DNA from: Oscarella lobularis
Lineage: Eukaryota > Porifera > Homoscleromorpha > Homosclerophorida > Oscarellidae
DNA: 64,000 nt
Assembly: GCF_947507565.1 (NCBI RefSeq)
Contig: NC_089187.1
Location: 372,001 to 436,000, forward strand
Reading direction: 5' to 3'
Below, piece after piece: positions 20,901-33,829 of the stretch; position 1 is the first letter of the stretch, and each line of letters opens with the position of its first letter. The notes beneath the pieces are model-generated. The model was not told the origin of the DNA. It saw only the letters and a program-made list of their open reading frames with translations, and ran no database searches. The translations under genes and the position numbers were made by a program.

Positions 20901-23531
20901 GATGGAAGCGTTTTCTGATAAAGAAATCGCTGTCGTTTCTCTGACCGCGAGTCTCTCCGCAAAGGAAAAAAGTGTCGGCAACTTGCTGGCCGAGAAGCAA
21001 TCGCTGTCGACGTTGTTAGATCAAATGAGAGCGTCGATTGTGGAATTGGAAGAGAAGACGTCGGCTTTGGAGATGGAGTTAGAGAAGAGTCGCGCGGTGG
21101 AGCGAGTGCTAGTAGCGCGTGATGCAGGAGCTGATGAGAAGGAGATATTGGTTGCTGATCTGACGAAGAACTTGGACGCTTTGAGGAAGGAGAAGGAGAG
21201 CGCTGAAGATGAGCTAAAGGAATCATTTTTGGCTCAATTGCACGTCAAAGAGGAAAAGATAATGGGGTTGGAATATATGATTGCTGACCTGAGGAAGGAA
21301 ATCGAGGCTCTTCAAGAGAAGGATCGTCAGTTGGAGAAGGAGAAAGAATCGCACGCAGCTCAATTCCACGCCAAGATATCAGAACTAGAATCAATGGTTG
21401 CTGACCTAAGAGAAGAAATGGGAGCTGTTCAACAGGAGAAGAAAACCTTGGAGACCCAATTACACGTCAAAGACGAAAAGATATCGGAATTAGAATCAAC
21501 GAAGGAGAAGGATATTGCAAAGGATCGTCAGTTGGAGAAGGAAAACGAATCATACGTGGCTCAAATGCGCGTCAAAAACGAAAATATATTAGAATTAGAA
21601 TCAATGATTGCTGGCCTGAGAGAGAGAGTAGACGCTGTTCAAAAGGAGAGGAATAGCGTAGAGGATCAGATAGCAGAGCAAAAGGAATTCTTCACCGCTC
21701 AATTGCGCGCCAACGAGGAACAGATATTGGAATTAGAATCAATAATCGCTGACCAGAAAAAGAAAGCCGAAAGCGCGGAGGTGCAACTACGAGATGAATT
21801 CGAGGCTCGCGCGCGCGCCAAAGAGGAGAAATGCGCGGAACTTTTCGAGCAGAAGAGTTCGCTTGAATGCACAATGGGCGCCATGCAACGCGAGCTGGAA
21901 TTGCTATTGGAGGGCAAGGCGGAATCGCAGGCGAAATTCAAAAAGGAGTGCCACAACATGCAGGCGATGATCGACGTGCAGTCGAGCACTGTGACTCAAT
22001 TGAAGGACGATAACGATTTTCTCAATTCCCAAATCAAGGAGATGAGGCGAGCGCAAAGGGCTGTCGAAGAGAAGTTGGCCAAGGCGGAAGAAGCGGAATC
22101 GCGACTGAATAGGAATCTAGAGGAACTCATGGAGGAATTAGCGGAGAAAATGAACGAAATCGGCGAGCTTCGACAGGCCCAAGACGAGACGAATGAGACG
22201 GCGAGACGAGAGATGGCGGCTCTTCAGTCGAAATTCAATGCCGACATTGACGAATTGGTGCAGAAACATCGCGCTCAACTTCAAAGTAAGTCATTAAAAT
22301 AGAGCGTTTTTTCTTCTATGATATTTGTGTTGTGGAACAGGCGAGAAAGAGAAAGCGGACGAAGTCTTGAAAGCGAAGACGAAGGAAAACGAAAGTGAGC
22401 TTGTTTGTCTGTATATATATATATTATTGTTGTGCGAGTACGCGTTTGTTTGTTTGTTAGATTACACGGGTGCCAGAGTGGTCGAAGCCGTCGACGTTTA
22501 CATAAAAAGATACGAGGATATGATGAATGCTATGGGCGGTACGTGTGGCGGCTGTCTTACGTCAAATTATTGCCATTTATGATTTTTAGACGAATGGGAC
22601 CGAGAGAAGGATTTGCTGACGACTACAATTGACAAACTAGAAGTAAGTTTTTTTTGACGTTAACCTAAGCACCGATTTTGAAATATTTTATTTTTTATAA
22701 AGGAAGAGAAGATTGATAGTAAGAATCTAGCAAAAAATCGCTATTTTCGCGTCTACGTTTTTTTGTTGCAGCCGCTGATAAAATTGAAGTATTGGAAGCA
22801 GAAATCGAAGGATACTCGCAATTTCAAGTGGTCCTACAACGCCAGAATGATAAACTCATTTTCCAGAACAAGGCTTTGAAAAGTAAATCACCCTCGAAAG
22901 ATCGAGCACCTCACCTAGAAGACTCTTGTAGGCAAAAATGAAGAAATGCTAAAGAAAATATCAGAAGGACTAGACGACAGCGAGGCGAGATCAAAACTGG
23001 AGAGAATGCGTTCAGAATTGAAAGGCTTGATGAAAGAAAACGAACGACTCCGAAAGGAATTGGCTGCCGGCCGGTCTGGTCAAGAGTCAGGGGAAGGAAA
23101 AGGTAAGCCTTTGTAAATCTATTTTTTTCAGTGCACTAATTCAGTTTTAAGTATTTTTTCGACACAACACGGTGAGCGCTGTATCGGAAGCGGCCGCGTA
23201 CAAGTTGAGGGTAAGTGTGACCCCTATGTATATGCTATGCATTCTAATGTCTTTGCAGAAACAATTGGATCTGGCCTTGGATGAGAAGCGCGCTTTGGAG
23301 GCAACGGCCAAAAATTTAGGCACGCGGCTCGAAACGGAAAAAATGCAAGGTCGCCTTTGGAGGTTTGCCTGTTTTTGGTATAAAATTAATAAATTGATTG
23401 TGAGATCGCTCTTTTTCTGCAGGTCCAAGTACGAAGAAGCGACGAAATTTCGCTCCGAATTGATGGGACGTCCGGAAAAGGGTAGGGATAGGGAGAATGA
23501 ATTTCCTCTTAGTAGCAATCGCTACCCTTGA
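17959..23531 (+). CDS. Kinesin-7 (CENP-E-like) motor with long coiled coil
   Basis: Plus-end microtubule motor; the CENP-E class acts at kinetochores in chromosome congression. N-terminal motor: [16 protein letters not shown] (first exon 17959-18008), P-loop [16 protein letters not shown] near 18465-18510, switch I region [12 protein letters not shown] near 19010-19050, switch [17 protein letters not shown] near 19245-19290. Then [20 protein letters not shown] near 19500-19560 and [19 protein letters not shown] near 19660-19715. GQTASGKT and the [15 protein letters not shown] wording are CENP-E-like. After the neck comes an acidic patch of ten Asp (20302-20331) and a very long alpha-helical coil whose bulk is one large exon (about 20875-22286). 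It ends with about ten short exons to TGA at 23529-23531. The coiled coil is far shorter than vertebrate CENP-E. Middle exon boundaries were not all resolved. Confidence 0.85.
20302..20331 (+). repeat. GAC trinucleotide run encoding poly-Asp
   Basis: One GAT plus nine GAC codons in frame within the kinesin, giving ten consecutive Asp. A likely length-polymorphic coding microsatellite. Confidence 0.85.
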
Positions 23532-23875
23532 CTGCTCTGTTGTTTTATTGCGCGCGGTACAGTTCCTTGATTTTTTGCCGTGACGTTACTGTTAGTTAAT
23601 TTAAATGTCTGTATCTTGTGTTATTTCTGCTTTATCTAAAGTAATACAGTTTCATTTGTGCTGCAGTGTTTTTACCGCTATAGGATACGGGCAACTTTGT
23701 TGCTTTGGGTCCCGTATATTTTACACATGGCGTCTGGCGTTCTCGTAGCGAAAAAGACGAAAATCGACGATTCGACGCCGCGATCGTATATCCGCGAAAC
23801 GTTCGAAAGCAGCGCGAAGGTACTCGTTGAAAAATTCGCGAAGCGGGGCCTCCCATCGAGAACCCGTTCTCGAAG
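23532..23875. other. Intergenic/5' region of PSMC5 with an in-frame upstream open segment
   Basis: Between the kinesin stop and the PSMC5 ATG. ATG at 23727 opens a frame (MASGVLVAKKTKIDDSTPRS...) that reaches a GT donor at about 23820. After a roughly 44-nt putative intron ending CATCGAG it re-enters the PSMC5 frame as NPFSK directly before its Met. This could be an alternative N-terminus or chance. Confidence 0.35.
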
Positions 23876-25660
<1,785 letters not shown>

Positions 25661-25926
25661 TACAGTAGGGCAGGTAGTGTGATTGGTTGCAGAGAAAAAA
25701 CGAGAGAGAGAGAGTACATATAGCGTTTTACACGGAATGTGGCCATATTACCAATAATTTAGATCGAGGGTTGTGGCATTTTTTGAGTGGCTCACGTAAC
25801 CAATTCTCTATTATTCAGCAAGGTAAGTTGAAAGGACACCGTATATCATATCCATTCTTATTTAGACTATAGGAACATAGAACGAAACAATCAGGTAGTA
25901 CGTCACAGTAACGTTGATTATTTTCT

Positions 25927-28900
25927 TCATTTAGCCGGATCGCCGAATCCCACCTCATCCTGAAGCCGACCGATTTCCTCCAGCAACTTCTCATCGCACA
26001 AATTCACCTTGAGCGCGTACTTATACGCCTGCTCGGCTTCGACCTTCCTCCCGCTCCGCAGACACACCATAGCCAAGTATCCCCAAACTTCCGGATCGGC
26101 ATTATTCAAAATATTCGCCTCGCACAACGCGTCCTCCGCCTCGCTCAAATCGCCCATCCGATAGCAAGCAATGCCGACCCCAAGCCACGAGAAGGCGGTC
26201 GGCGATCGCTTACACGCCAACAAGAACGTATGCTTCGCGCCCTCGTACTGCTCCTCCTGGATATAGAGCGAACCGAGACGCAGGTAAACGGTGTGCATGT
26301 CCGACGCTTCGGAAATAAAATCGAGGACCCGTTCGTAGGCCGCCTTCGCTTCCTCGCGATTTCCCGTTAGGTATTCGACGTGACCGAGTTGGGCCCACGT
26401 GTCTGGGTTCTGGTAGTCGTACACTAGAGCTTCGGTGAGATTACCTCGCGCTTGATCGTAGAGTTTGCGTTGCATGTTCACGCAGGCTAGCGCTATGTAA
26501 TAGGAGGCGGACGTCGACGCGTCGATGAACTCGTGCTCCAGCGCTTTCGCCGCCCAATCGGTCGCCTGCATTTCGAGAAGAAAATAGGCGGCTTGGAGAA
26601 AGATGCTCTCGCCCGTTTCCTCCTCTTCGTCGACGATCTCCGGCGGCGGCGACGACGGGACGACGATCGACGGCTGGGCGGGAAGCGGCGACTTGGCGGC
26701 GCTCACATTCGACGCCGTAAGCCCACGCGGAACCGCCGCTAGCGTCGTCGACGATTTCCGATCCGCAGGTTGATCCGGAAAAATTTCAACTGGCGGCGGT
26801 ATCACTTCCGTTTCCGTAGAAACGTCGTCGCGTTCGAGACGACGACGCCGTGCGGCGGCGGCGGCGGCGCGCGCTCGACCGGCGTTCGCTCGACGAGCCT
26901 CGATGAACGCCATTTCGGCGCGAACGTCATCGTGAGTCATTTCGTAATAGAGCCCCACGATCGTCCACGTGACGACGCCTACGTCGTCGACGGTCGTCGC
27001 CGATTCGAGAAACGTTTCGGCGACGTCGTTGCGATCGGCGGCGACGATGGCGTACATGAGCAAGGCGACGGCGTGACGCTGATCGAGCGAAACGGCCTCG
27101 CGAAAACATTCCGCCGCTTTCGCTCGATCTCCAATGAGAAGCGCAAAGCGACCGTAGTCGACCCAATGATCGGCGTTTCCGACGTCACGTGCCAAACGCT
27201 CTTGATAAAACCGTGACGCGAGCTCGTAGTTAAAATTGACTTCGGCTTCGCGAGCGAAATGTTTTATTACGGCGTCGTCGTCGACGGGCGAAGCGGGGGC
27301 GGGGACGGCGGCGATCGAATCGACGGTAAACGTCTTGGCGAGACTCCGATGCATTTCGTCGACGAGAAACACGTAGAGTTGACCGAGAAAAGCGCGTCGA
27401 CTCGTCGCGTCGCGAAACGACTTCTTATGGGCGAATTTCTCGCGCACGACGTTGACGACGACGCGCTTGAGTTGCTCCTTGAAAAGGTGATACTTTCCCG
27501 ACGTATTCAAATGATAGACGAGCTGCTTTCGTCGATGGGCCGCCGCCTCGCTCGAAAGGGCCAATTCGTTCTGCGACAATTTCTCGCCGAACGCGCATCG
27601 AAATTCGTCGAGAACGTGCGACGCGACGCGCGCGATTTCCCGATGAAAATCGCCGACCGCCGCGTCGGCGCCGCCGATTCGTTTCGGAAACGCCGCTCGC
27701 GGCGGCACGACGTCGCGCACCATGCGAGCAAGCGATTCCGTCGAACGTTTCTCGACGAACGGACGATCCATCGATATCTCCACGACAACGTAGGTCTTGG
27801 ATTCGACGTAGGCGCGCGAGTCGACGCTCGCCGCGACGAATTCCGGTATCGCTTCCGTTCCGACTTCCGCTTGGGTTCCGGTTCCGATGAACGTCGACGA
27901 CGGTTTCGGCGTGAGAATCGCCGATTTTTTGCGATTGCCGCGCGCCGACGCGATGCTTCGCGTTCCAGCGACGCTAATCGATCTCATTGCGACGTCGAGA
28001 GTGCTCGTCCCGAGCGAGCGTTTCGTCTTTTCGGACACTTCGGAGTCGATGTACGGTTGAATGGGATAGGCGCCGCGTAGACGCGTCGCTCCTGGATACA
28101 GAAGCGGCGTTAAGTTGACGTAGGCGATCCCGTGGTAAGTCGGCATTGGATCCTCTTTTTGTTTCGAGCCGCCGCCGCCGCCGCCGCCCGGTTGCGTTGC
28201 CGCGGCGGGAAGGCGGAATATTTCGACGGGCCATACGCGCGATTTTGCGATGAGAGATTGAAAGGTTGCGCACGCGTTCGCGTCGAGACGGCAACGGCGT
28301 TCGGAGTTCCAGGCGACGCGCGGACGCGATCGTTCCGCTTCGCGTCGAAACGCGACGTGCCGCACACTCTTGAAATCCCCGTCCTCGTCCTCGTACGGAA
28401 TCGAGCGAACTTCGCTACCCTAAAAAATCAAAGGTATTATAAATATATGAACCCTTTGTATTTGATACAAGAGTAGTATAAGAAACCCTTTGAAATAAAG
28501 GGTCTATAGTACTCTTTGATGCCCTCTAGATACATAATTAATACTATTTATTTTTTCTTGCCTGTATTAGTTGGCTCATTCCCTGGGCTGTGCCAACGTA
28601 ACTCCATCTTCTCATTGGAGGATCTCTATCCGACGGCACTTTCACTTGGCCTTGAGGCAAGACGACTGTCGCTTCGGTCGCCTTGGCAATCGGAACCGGC
28701 AAACTGACTGTGAACGTATATCCGCCGCCGGGCGCCCAGCCGTCGGGAATCGAATACATCGAATCGATTCGAACGGAAAAAACGTTCCCCTCTTTAATTT
28801 CAACGTCGCTTAGCAACGGACTCGACGGCGCGACGGAATACTCGATCTGCGGTAGGGAATCCGACGCGAAATCGATTTCGACGGAACCGGTGGGAAAAAC

Positions 28901-29287
28901 GGCCTGAGATCCCGTCACAATCGACTGGCCGCGAAGCAGAGGTAAGAGATCGACGCTCGCCTGACCGACAACATTTGTCTTGTCCTCCTTCGCTTTTTTG
29001 TCCTTTGGAACGCATTCGACGATCGTCAGAACGATTGGCTTGTGAGCGATTTCGTCGAGCGCCGCGTAGCGAGTCGGCGCGCTCACGGCGAACGTTATTT
29101 GCGCGTCGTATTGGGCCGTTTTCTCGGCGGCGACAAGCGGCACGCGGCCCGTTTCGCTTTGGGTTCGCGAGCCGAATTCGACGCGGACGAACGACGTCAT
29201 TTGGACGTCTTGACGGCTCGGCTTGAAATTCGTGCATCGCGAGATCGATACGGTGAACGGAACGGTGTACGCATCGTCGGTCGCCAT
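25927..29287 (-). CDS. CFAP70: Cilia- and flagella-associated protein 70 (TPR protein)
   Basis: Axonemal protein linked to the outer dynein arm region in other animals (family knowledge). Only two exons: 28562-29287 and 25927-28419, joined by a 142-nt GC-AG intron (donor CAG|GCAAGA). Together they give 1072 aa, near the vertebrate length. The N-terminal 240 residues are the beta-rich C2-like region (starts MATDDAYTVPFTVSISRC). The central segment TYVVVEISMDRPFVEKRS and NTSGKYHLFKEQLKRVVVNV are conserved CFAP70 blocks. The C-terminal third carries TPR repeats (YDQARGNLTEALVYDYQNPD; WGYLAMVCLRSGRKVEAEQA). A large antisense frame at 27259-28080 is a codon-bias shadow. The 2.5-kb exon is unusual in this exon-rich setting. 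Confidence 0.93.
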
Positions 29288-29312
29288 TTGTGTTGCATCA
29301 ACGGCTGTTGTT
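29288..29312. promoter_or_regulatory. Head-to-head start region of CFAP70 and small plus-strand gene
   Basis: Only 25 bp separate the two ATGs, so the 5' UTRs must overlap the partner's coding exon or the smaller gene's start lies elsewhere. No regulatory motif recognised. Confidence 0.35.
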
Positions 29313-30409
29313 ATGGTGAGTTCAAATCAGGTGACCTGGGCTTTTGCTATCCCGTATTCGGGGACTGAACGTCGAAAATATCGTCGAAAAAGCAACGAAA
29401 AGGCGCTGGAACAAGAGAAAAGGTAGAACGAAATGAGTACAGTATCTTGTGAGATAACTATCGAAGGCCATTTTTAGAACTCGCTTGCACCACGTGGACG
29501 GCCGATCGTCGTTTTCGTGCATCGCCACGACGCTCAAGTAAGTTCTGCGTTATAATAGATGAAAGGCAAGTAAAACAGACGTCCGTGATTTGGAAAAAAC
29601 GAAGGGGGCCCCCTCGTTTTTGAAGGGGCGTGACTAAGGTGTACCGGCAGGAGGTCTTTTTTGTGTAAAATTTGACCGGTACGAAGTGTTTGACCTTGCA
29701 GGGCTGTTCTACTGATAAATTAGAGTAGATCTAGCGCGTTTATTTGGAAATCCGCGAGTTGAAGTTTTTAGGCAACCGTGAACTATAGCTCATGGTTTTT
29801 GGCCAAAAACCGCATCTCTCAAAATTTCAAGATTTTCACGTCAAACGATAGGCCTTTTGTATCTAGTTGATTCTACCATCTCAAATTAGTCTACCGTGCC
29901 AATTTTTTGCTTTTTTGAAGGGGCGGGACTAATATTAACGTGTACCGGAAGGGGTCTTTTTTCGTGTGAAATTTGACCGATACTAAGTGTTTGACCTCGT
30001 AGGGTTGTTCTACTGATAAAATAGAGTAGATCTAGCGCGTTTATTTGGAAATCTGTGAGTTGAGATTTTTAGGCAACCGTGAGCTATAGTCCATGGTTTT
30101 TGGTCATTTCGGTGACCTCTCCGATTTCGAAGATTTCTTTATAAAAAGATGGGTATTGGTTGCCTGTTTGATCTCGCAGTACCAAATTGACCTCACACCT
30201 CAAATTTTGGCTGAAATTCACATTTTCTGTAGATGGCCTATATCAACACATGGATCAATTCCCTCCTCCTCCAAACTGTTTCCTTCCGCTATTCAAGGTA
30301 AATAACGCAGTAGATTTGAGTGCGCTGATTTCACGTTGATTTTTTAGTTCTCTCTCCTCTCCCCAACGGATCAATCCGACGATACAGATGCAGAAAGAAG
30401 AAGACGTAG
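29313..30409 (+). CDS. Small uncharacterised four-exon gene
   Basis: Exons 29313-29422, 29478-29537, 30233-30297, 30348-30409; phases close exactly to 98 aa. The protein is basic: MVSSNQVTWAFAIPYSG, then a Lys/Arg/Glu-rich stretch (ERRKYRRKSNEKALEQEKR), HHVDGRSSFSCIATTL, a Ser-rich part (STHGSIPSSSKLFPSAI) and the end SIRRYRCRKKKT. No signal peptide, transmembrane segment or known domain. The third intron-flanked exon lies beyond a 695-nt intron that holds a pair of long direct repeats. Closed phases and good splice sites favour a real gene, but short length and lack of homology recognition keep confidence modest. Confidence 0.4.
29621..30105. repeat. Pair of imperfect direct repeats of about 185 bp
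   Basis: Copies at about 29621-29804 and 29916-30105 share the same order of blocks (GAAGGGGCG, TGTACCGG, TTTGACC, GTTCTACTGATAAA, TAGAGTAGATCTAGCGCG, AGGCAACCGTGA, CATGGTTTTTGG), with scattered substitutions and small indels. No open frame and no inverted ends. It looks like a diverged tandem or nested copy of a dispersed element. Confidence 0.7.
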
Positions 30410-30422
30410 ACGAAGCCAGCAC

Positions 30423-30655
30423 CCTGGGGACTTGGGTCAAAGTCTCCCTCCTTGTGGGCTGGAGGTTAATCAGCTTCTCCCCTGTGGACTTGGGTTAAAG
30501 TTCACCCTGGTGACTTGGGTCAAAGTCTCCCTCCTTGTGGGCTGGAGGCGAATGTGCTCTCCCCTGGGGACTTGGGTTAAAGTCTCGCTCCTTGGTGGCT
30601 GGAGGATAATGTGCCTACCCCCTGTGGACTTGGGTTAAAGTTCACTGTGGGGACT
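30423..30655. repeat. Degenerate minisatellite
   Basis: Five occurrences of GACTTGGGT(C/T)AAAGT with alternating partners (CTCCCTCCTTGTGGGCTGGA and TTCACC...), in a higher-order unit of roughly 55-60 bp. A frame through it (about 30432-30638) encodes a Leu/Gly/Trp-rich repeat, but it has no splice or motif support and is probably not translated. Confidence 0.65.
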
Positions 30656-31206
30656 GCAGTCTCAGTCTCACCGCTTGGCCAGGAGGTCAAGCGGCAGCGC
30701 AGGATCAACTAACCAAGGATGACCAAGGAGGAGGAGGAGGAAGGGAAGACGAAAGAGGACTTTTAATTTTTTTATTATATACATCCGGGATATTGCAATA
30801 AAAATTTTGACCATAGTTTCTCCTACTTTTACAACCGGAAGCGGCACGCGACGTAAAACGACGTACTATATAGTACGCTATTTCCACGTCGCGTGCGCGC
30901 CGATTCCTAAGCTAAGTGCACTGCTTCGTCTCCATACCCTGAAGATCGAAAGCTGCATGCGCCTACGACTAATTACATTCATTATACAAAAAACGCGCGC
31001 GCAGATAGTCTCTTCTTTCTTCTTGGCATTCAGACGATTCTTTCGCGTCGAGTTTGCAGGAACAGCTAAATAAAAGAATGAACTTCAGTTGTCCATATAT
31101 GAACGTATAAGCACGATCTATTTCAAATCATGGCGGTGATTTGGCAAGCCCATGGATTGCCCGCCCGCCCCACTTTAGACTGCGAGGAGCCCCCCCCCCC
31201 CTCAGC
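30656..31206. other. Intergenic, no gene recognised
   Basis: Purine-rich GGAGGA tract near 30728-30743, then AT-rich sequence with a small inverted pair (ACGTCGC / GCGACGT near 30850 and 30890). Nothing else supported. Confidence 0.35.
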
Positions 31207-31395
31207 ATGTGGGGCGATGTTTCCTTACTTCTTCTGATCATGACGTTGAAACAAGTAGACGCGATGCCTGTCGGCGAGCGAGCGAGCGAAACCAGCGTCG
31301 CCGCGAAGAGGTTTGCTGAAAATGGGAGGTCCTCGCCTAAAAATCGATCATCTGAATGCTTTAAACAATTCCAAAAAGACTTAAACTTACGTTAA
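31207..31395 (+). CDS. Possible small secreted peptide ORF
   Basis: 62-codon frame starting with a signal-peptide-like segment (MWGDVSLLLLIMTLKQVDA) followed by a polar, basic remainder with one Cys. No homologue recognised. The minus strand here carries three good splice-donor matches, so the frame may be chance antisense to a spliced transcript. Very tentative. Confidence 0.18.
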   Translation: MWGDVSLLLLIMTLKQVDAMPVGERASETSVAAKRFAENGRSSPKNRSSECFKQFQKDLNLR

Positions 31396-31617
31396 AGAAG
31401 GCTGGAAACTCAAAACAAAGGGAAAAGCAGCGAGAAACGAGACATCGACGAGCACGTGGAGAAGCCTGAAGTTGAGAAAGCGCTCGTAAAGCGCGCTAAA
31501 GGGAATGACGTTTAGTTTAGATGACGTCAAATGACATCACAAAGGAATTTACTTACCTATCTTTAGCGCACAACTCCTGAAGAGACGGAACAAAGGACCG
31601 CTTCTTTTCAACCGTCC

Positions 31618-33140
31618 ATGCCTCGACTGGCAACCGTGCTCCTCTCCGCAGTTCTCGTCGTCTGTCGCGGCTTGAACGAAGGCGATTCAGGTAGAAACAG
31701 CCGACGCGCGACACTCTATTTCGTTATCAGACTTCCGCTTGGGGACGTCGCTAGACAGTTACCGCACGATCAACGCACGAGAAAGTCGCGTCGCCAGCGC
31801 AATTCGCTTCGAAAGTGACATCCCGGTCGCGTCGCAACACTTCCGCGATCGTCGCGCCGCGGACTCCCCAGAGGTAGAGTAGAAATGAACGCGAAGGAAC
31901 GCAATCAATGTCCCTTTCCCAAAAGGAGGCGCGAATCGTGGACGATCACACTTACTATACGGTTAAGTATAATTCGGTTGCGCCGACCGATTATCCGTGG
32001 ATTGAACTGTCTCATCGGCGCGGCGCGCACAACGCGAGTCTGCCGAGCATACTGAGTCATTCCTATCGATCGGCCCAGGTCTGCTTCAATTAGATTAAGT
32101 AATTGTATTAATCTATTTGGGGTGTGATTTTCCAGGTCGTTAATCTCGACTTTCGATTTCCTTACTATGGGCATGTTTTGGAGAGCGTTGTTATTACGAC
32201 TGGAGGTGAGATACGACGTCACTCATAGCATTGACATCTCTTACCTGTATTATTCAGGGTTCCTTTACATGAATCCGGATTTTATTCACCAGTCGTTGGC
32301 CTTGACTCAGTACATCGCTCCTCTCATGGCGAACTTCGATTTCCAGTTGACTTCCCACTCCTTTCTTTACTATGCTAACATACAAAGCAAAGGCAAGACC
32401 CCACGAATTAAAAAAAAAATAGACTCGTTTACCTTTTTCTCCTTGCACAGGCAAGAAAATGTTCATTGTGCAGTGGGAAAACGTCACAATCCAAGATCAC
32501 CCAGACGGTAAATAAACGAATAAATAAATGACCCATACAGTATTTAATGGGATCATTCTGTATACAGTTGGAGGCTATGCGTTCCAATGTGCGCTCGTCG
32601 AAGACGGAACAATAGTGTTTTCCTACAGAAACGTATAGTCCAAAGTTTAGTCTTTGATTCCAATTCAAAGTTTTTTCTAGATACCTTACAAAGTATCCAA
32701 ACTGTCATCCGCAAATCATCCGGTTACAGTCGGCCTGTCTGATGCCTTTTACGTGGACACACTTCTGTCGACAGGATGTAATATAAATCGATGTGACAAC
32801 GCTATTTCCCTATGGCCTGTATTCCTAGTCATTCTCCGCACAATTTATGAATACCATCAGATTAATTTAACCGATTACGGCTCGTACAGCATCGTGAATG
32901 ACGTCGTCATCGTTTTCTCTCCCGTCAAAAGTCAGTAAATACGTCGCAATCGTTTGCACGTTGTCTGTACAGCGCGCCCCTCGTAGACTGCATCTCGGCT
33001 GCAACTTGCTCCCAATGCGTGAACGTGAGTCGCAACCTCTAGCATTTTTCTCTGAAAGCCGAAGTCCTTGTCACAGGTGCCCAATTTCTCATGTAAATGG
33101 TGCAGTGCTTTGGAGAGGTACCAACCCCACCACCTTCACG

Positions 33141-33196
<56 letters not shown>

Positions 33197-33648
33197 ACTC
33201 TCGTTTCAGATGTTCCGACGGAATAGACCGACACCGTCAAGAGTGGGAGAACCGGTGCAGCGAAAAGGTAAGTCCCGCCCACGCACACGCACACATACAT
33301 AAATAAATTCCTCAAGTCAACGGATACGTGTACTACTAAGACGACGACCCAATTGCCCTCTAGCACTATTGGAGGCACGGAGGCCGCACAAAGGGGGAGC
33401 TCTTCGGGCTTATCCCCGGGTATCTACGTCGCCATTGCGCTCGTCATTCTCCTCGTGGCAATCGGAGTCGCTTGGTTCGTCTACGCGTACACGCACCCTA
33501 ATTCTAAGTCGGGGCTTTGGCTTATTGAGGTAGAACGCACGACGATTAGCCACGTGGTGGTGGGTAATCTTTTTTTCTTTAGCACGGTCGTTTTTGGAAG
33601 CGCTCTTCGTCGGACAAGTATTCGGTTAACGAACCGACGGCAATCTGA
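31618..33648 (+). CDS. Plexin-domain-containing receptor (PLXDC1/2, TEM7-like)
   Basis: Type I membrane protein; vertebrate PLXDCs bind extracellular ligands such as cortactin, nidogen or PEDF (family knowledge). Fourteen exons, phases closing to 434 aa: 31618-31690, 31755-31873, 31926-32078, 32136-32205, 32258-32392, 32451-32507, 32568-32632, 32681-32777, 32829-32934, 32973-33024, 33077-33117, 33210-33267, 33317-33529, 33583-33648. Signal peptide, then a nidogen-like region (LDFRFPYYGHVL, LTQYIAPLMANFDFQ, VQWENVTIQDHPDG, SANHPVTVGLSDAF, IYEYHQINL). A PSI domain follows (CISAATCSQCVN, FSCKWCSALERCSDGIDRHR, then QEWENRC), a Ser/Thr linker, a transmembrane helix (IYVAIALVILLVAIGVAWFV) and a short tail. 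Donor after 32392 is GC. Domain order and spacing match PLXDC precisely. Confidence 0.93.
33141..33190. repeat. (TC)n(TA)n compound microsatellite
   Basis: About 13 TC units followed by about 12 TA units, lying in the short intron between the two PSI-encoding exons of the PLXDC-like gene. Confidence 0.9.
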
Positions 33649-33829
33649 CTGAGTTATTTTATCACGTGAACGTTGTTATTTCAACAATAACGGGAGTGGT
33701 TAAATCGTTTCAATTAATTAATATCAGGGGGTTACAGCGTGTAGGGGCAGATCTGATTCACGTTCGTTCTTGTGCTATAAATTTAAATAAAAAAAAGTTT
33801 TAAACTGGGGAGGGGCGACTTTATTTTAT

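Noticed and set aside
27259-28080. 273-codon open frame on the plus strand inside CFAP70
   Set aside because: Antisense to a conserved 2.5-kb exon; Arg/Asp-rich composition typical of a codon-bias shadow, with no motif.
30432-30638. Leu/Trp-rich repeat protein across the minisatellite
   Set aside because: Frame arises from the repeat unit; it is out of phase with the upstream spliced gene, which stops at 30407-30409.
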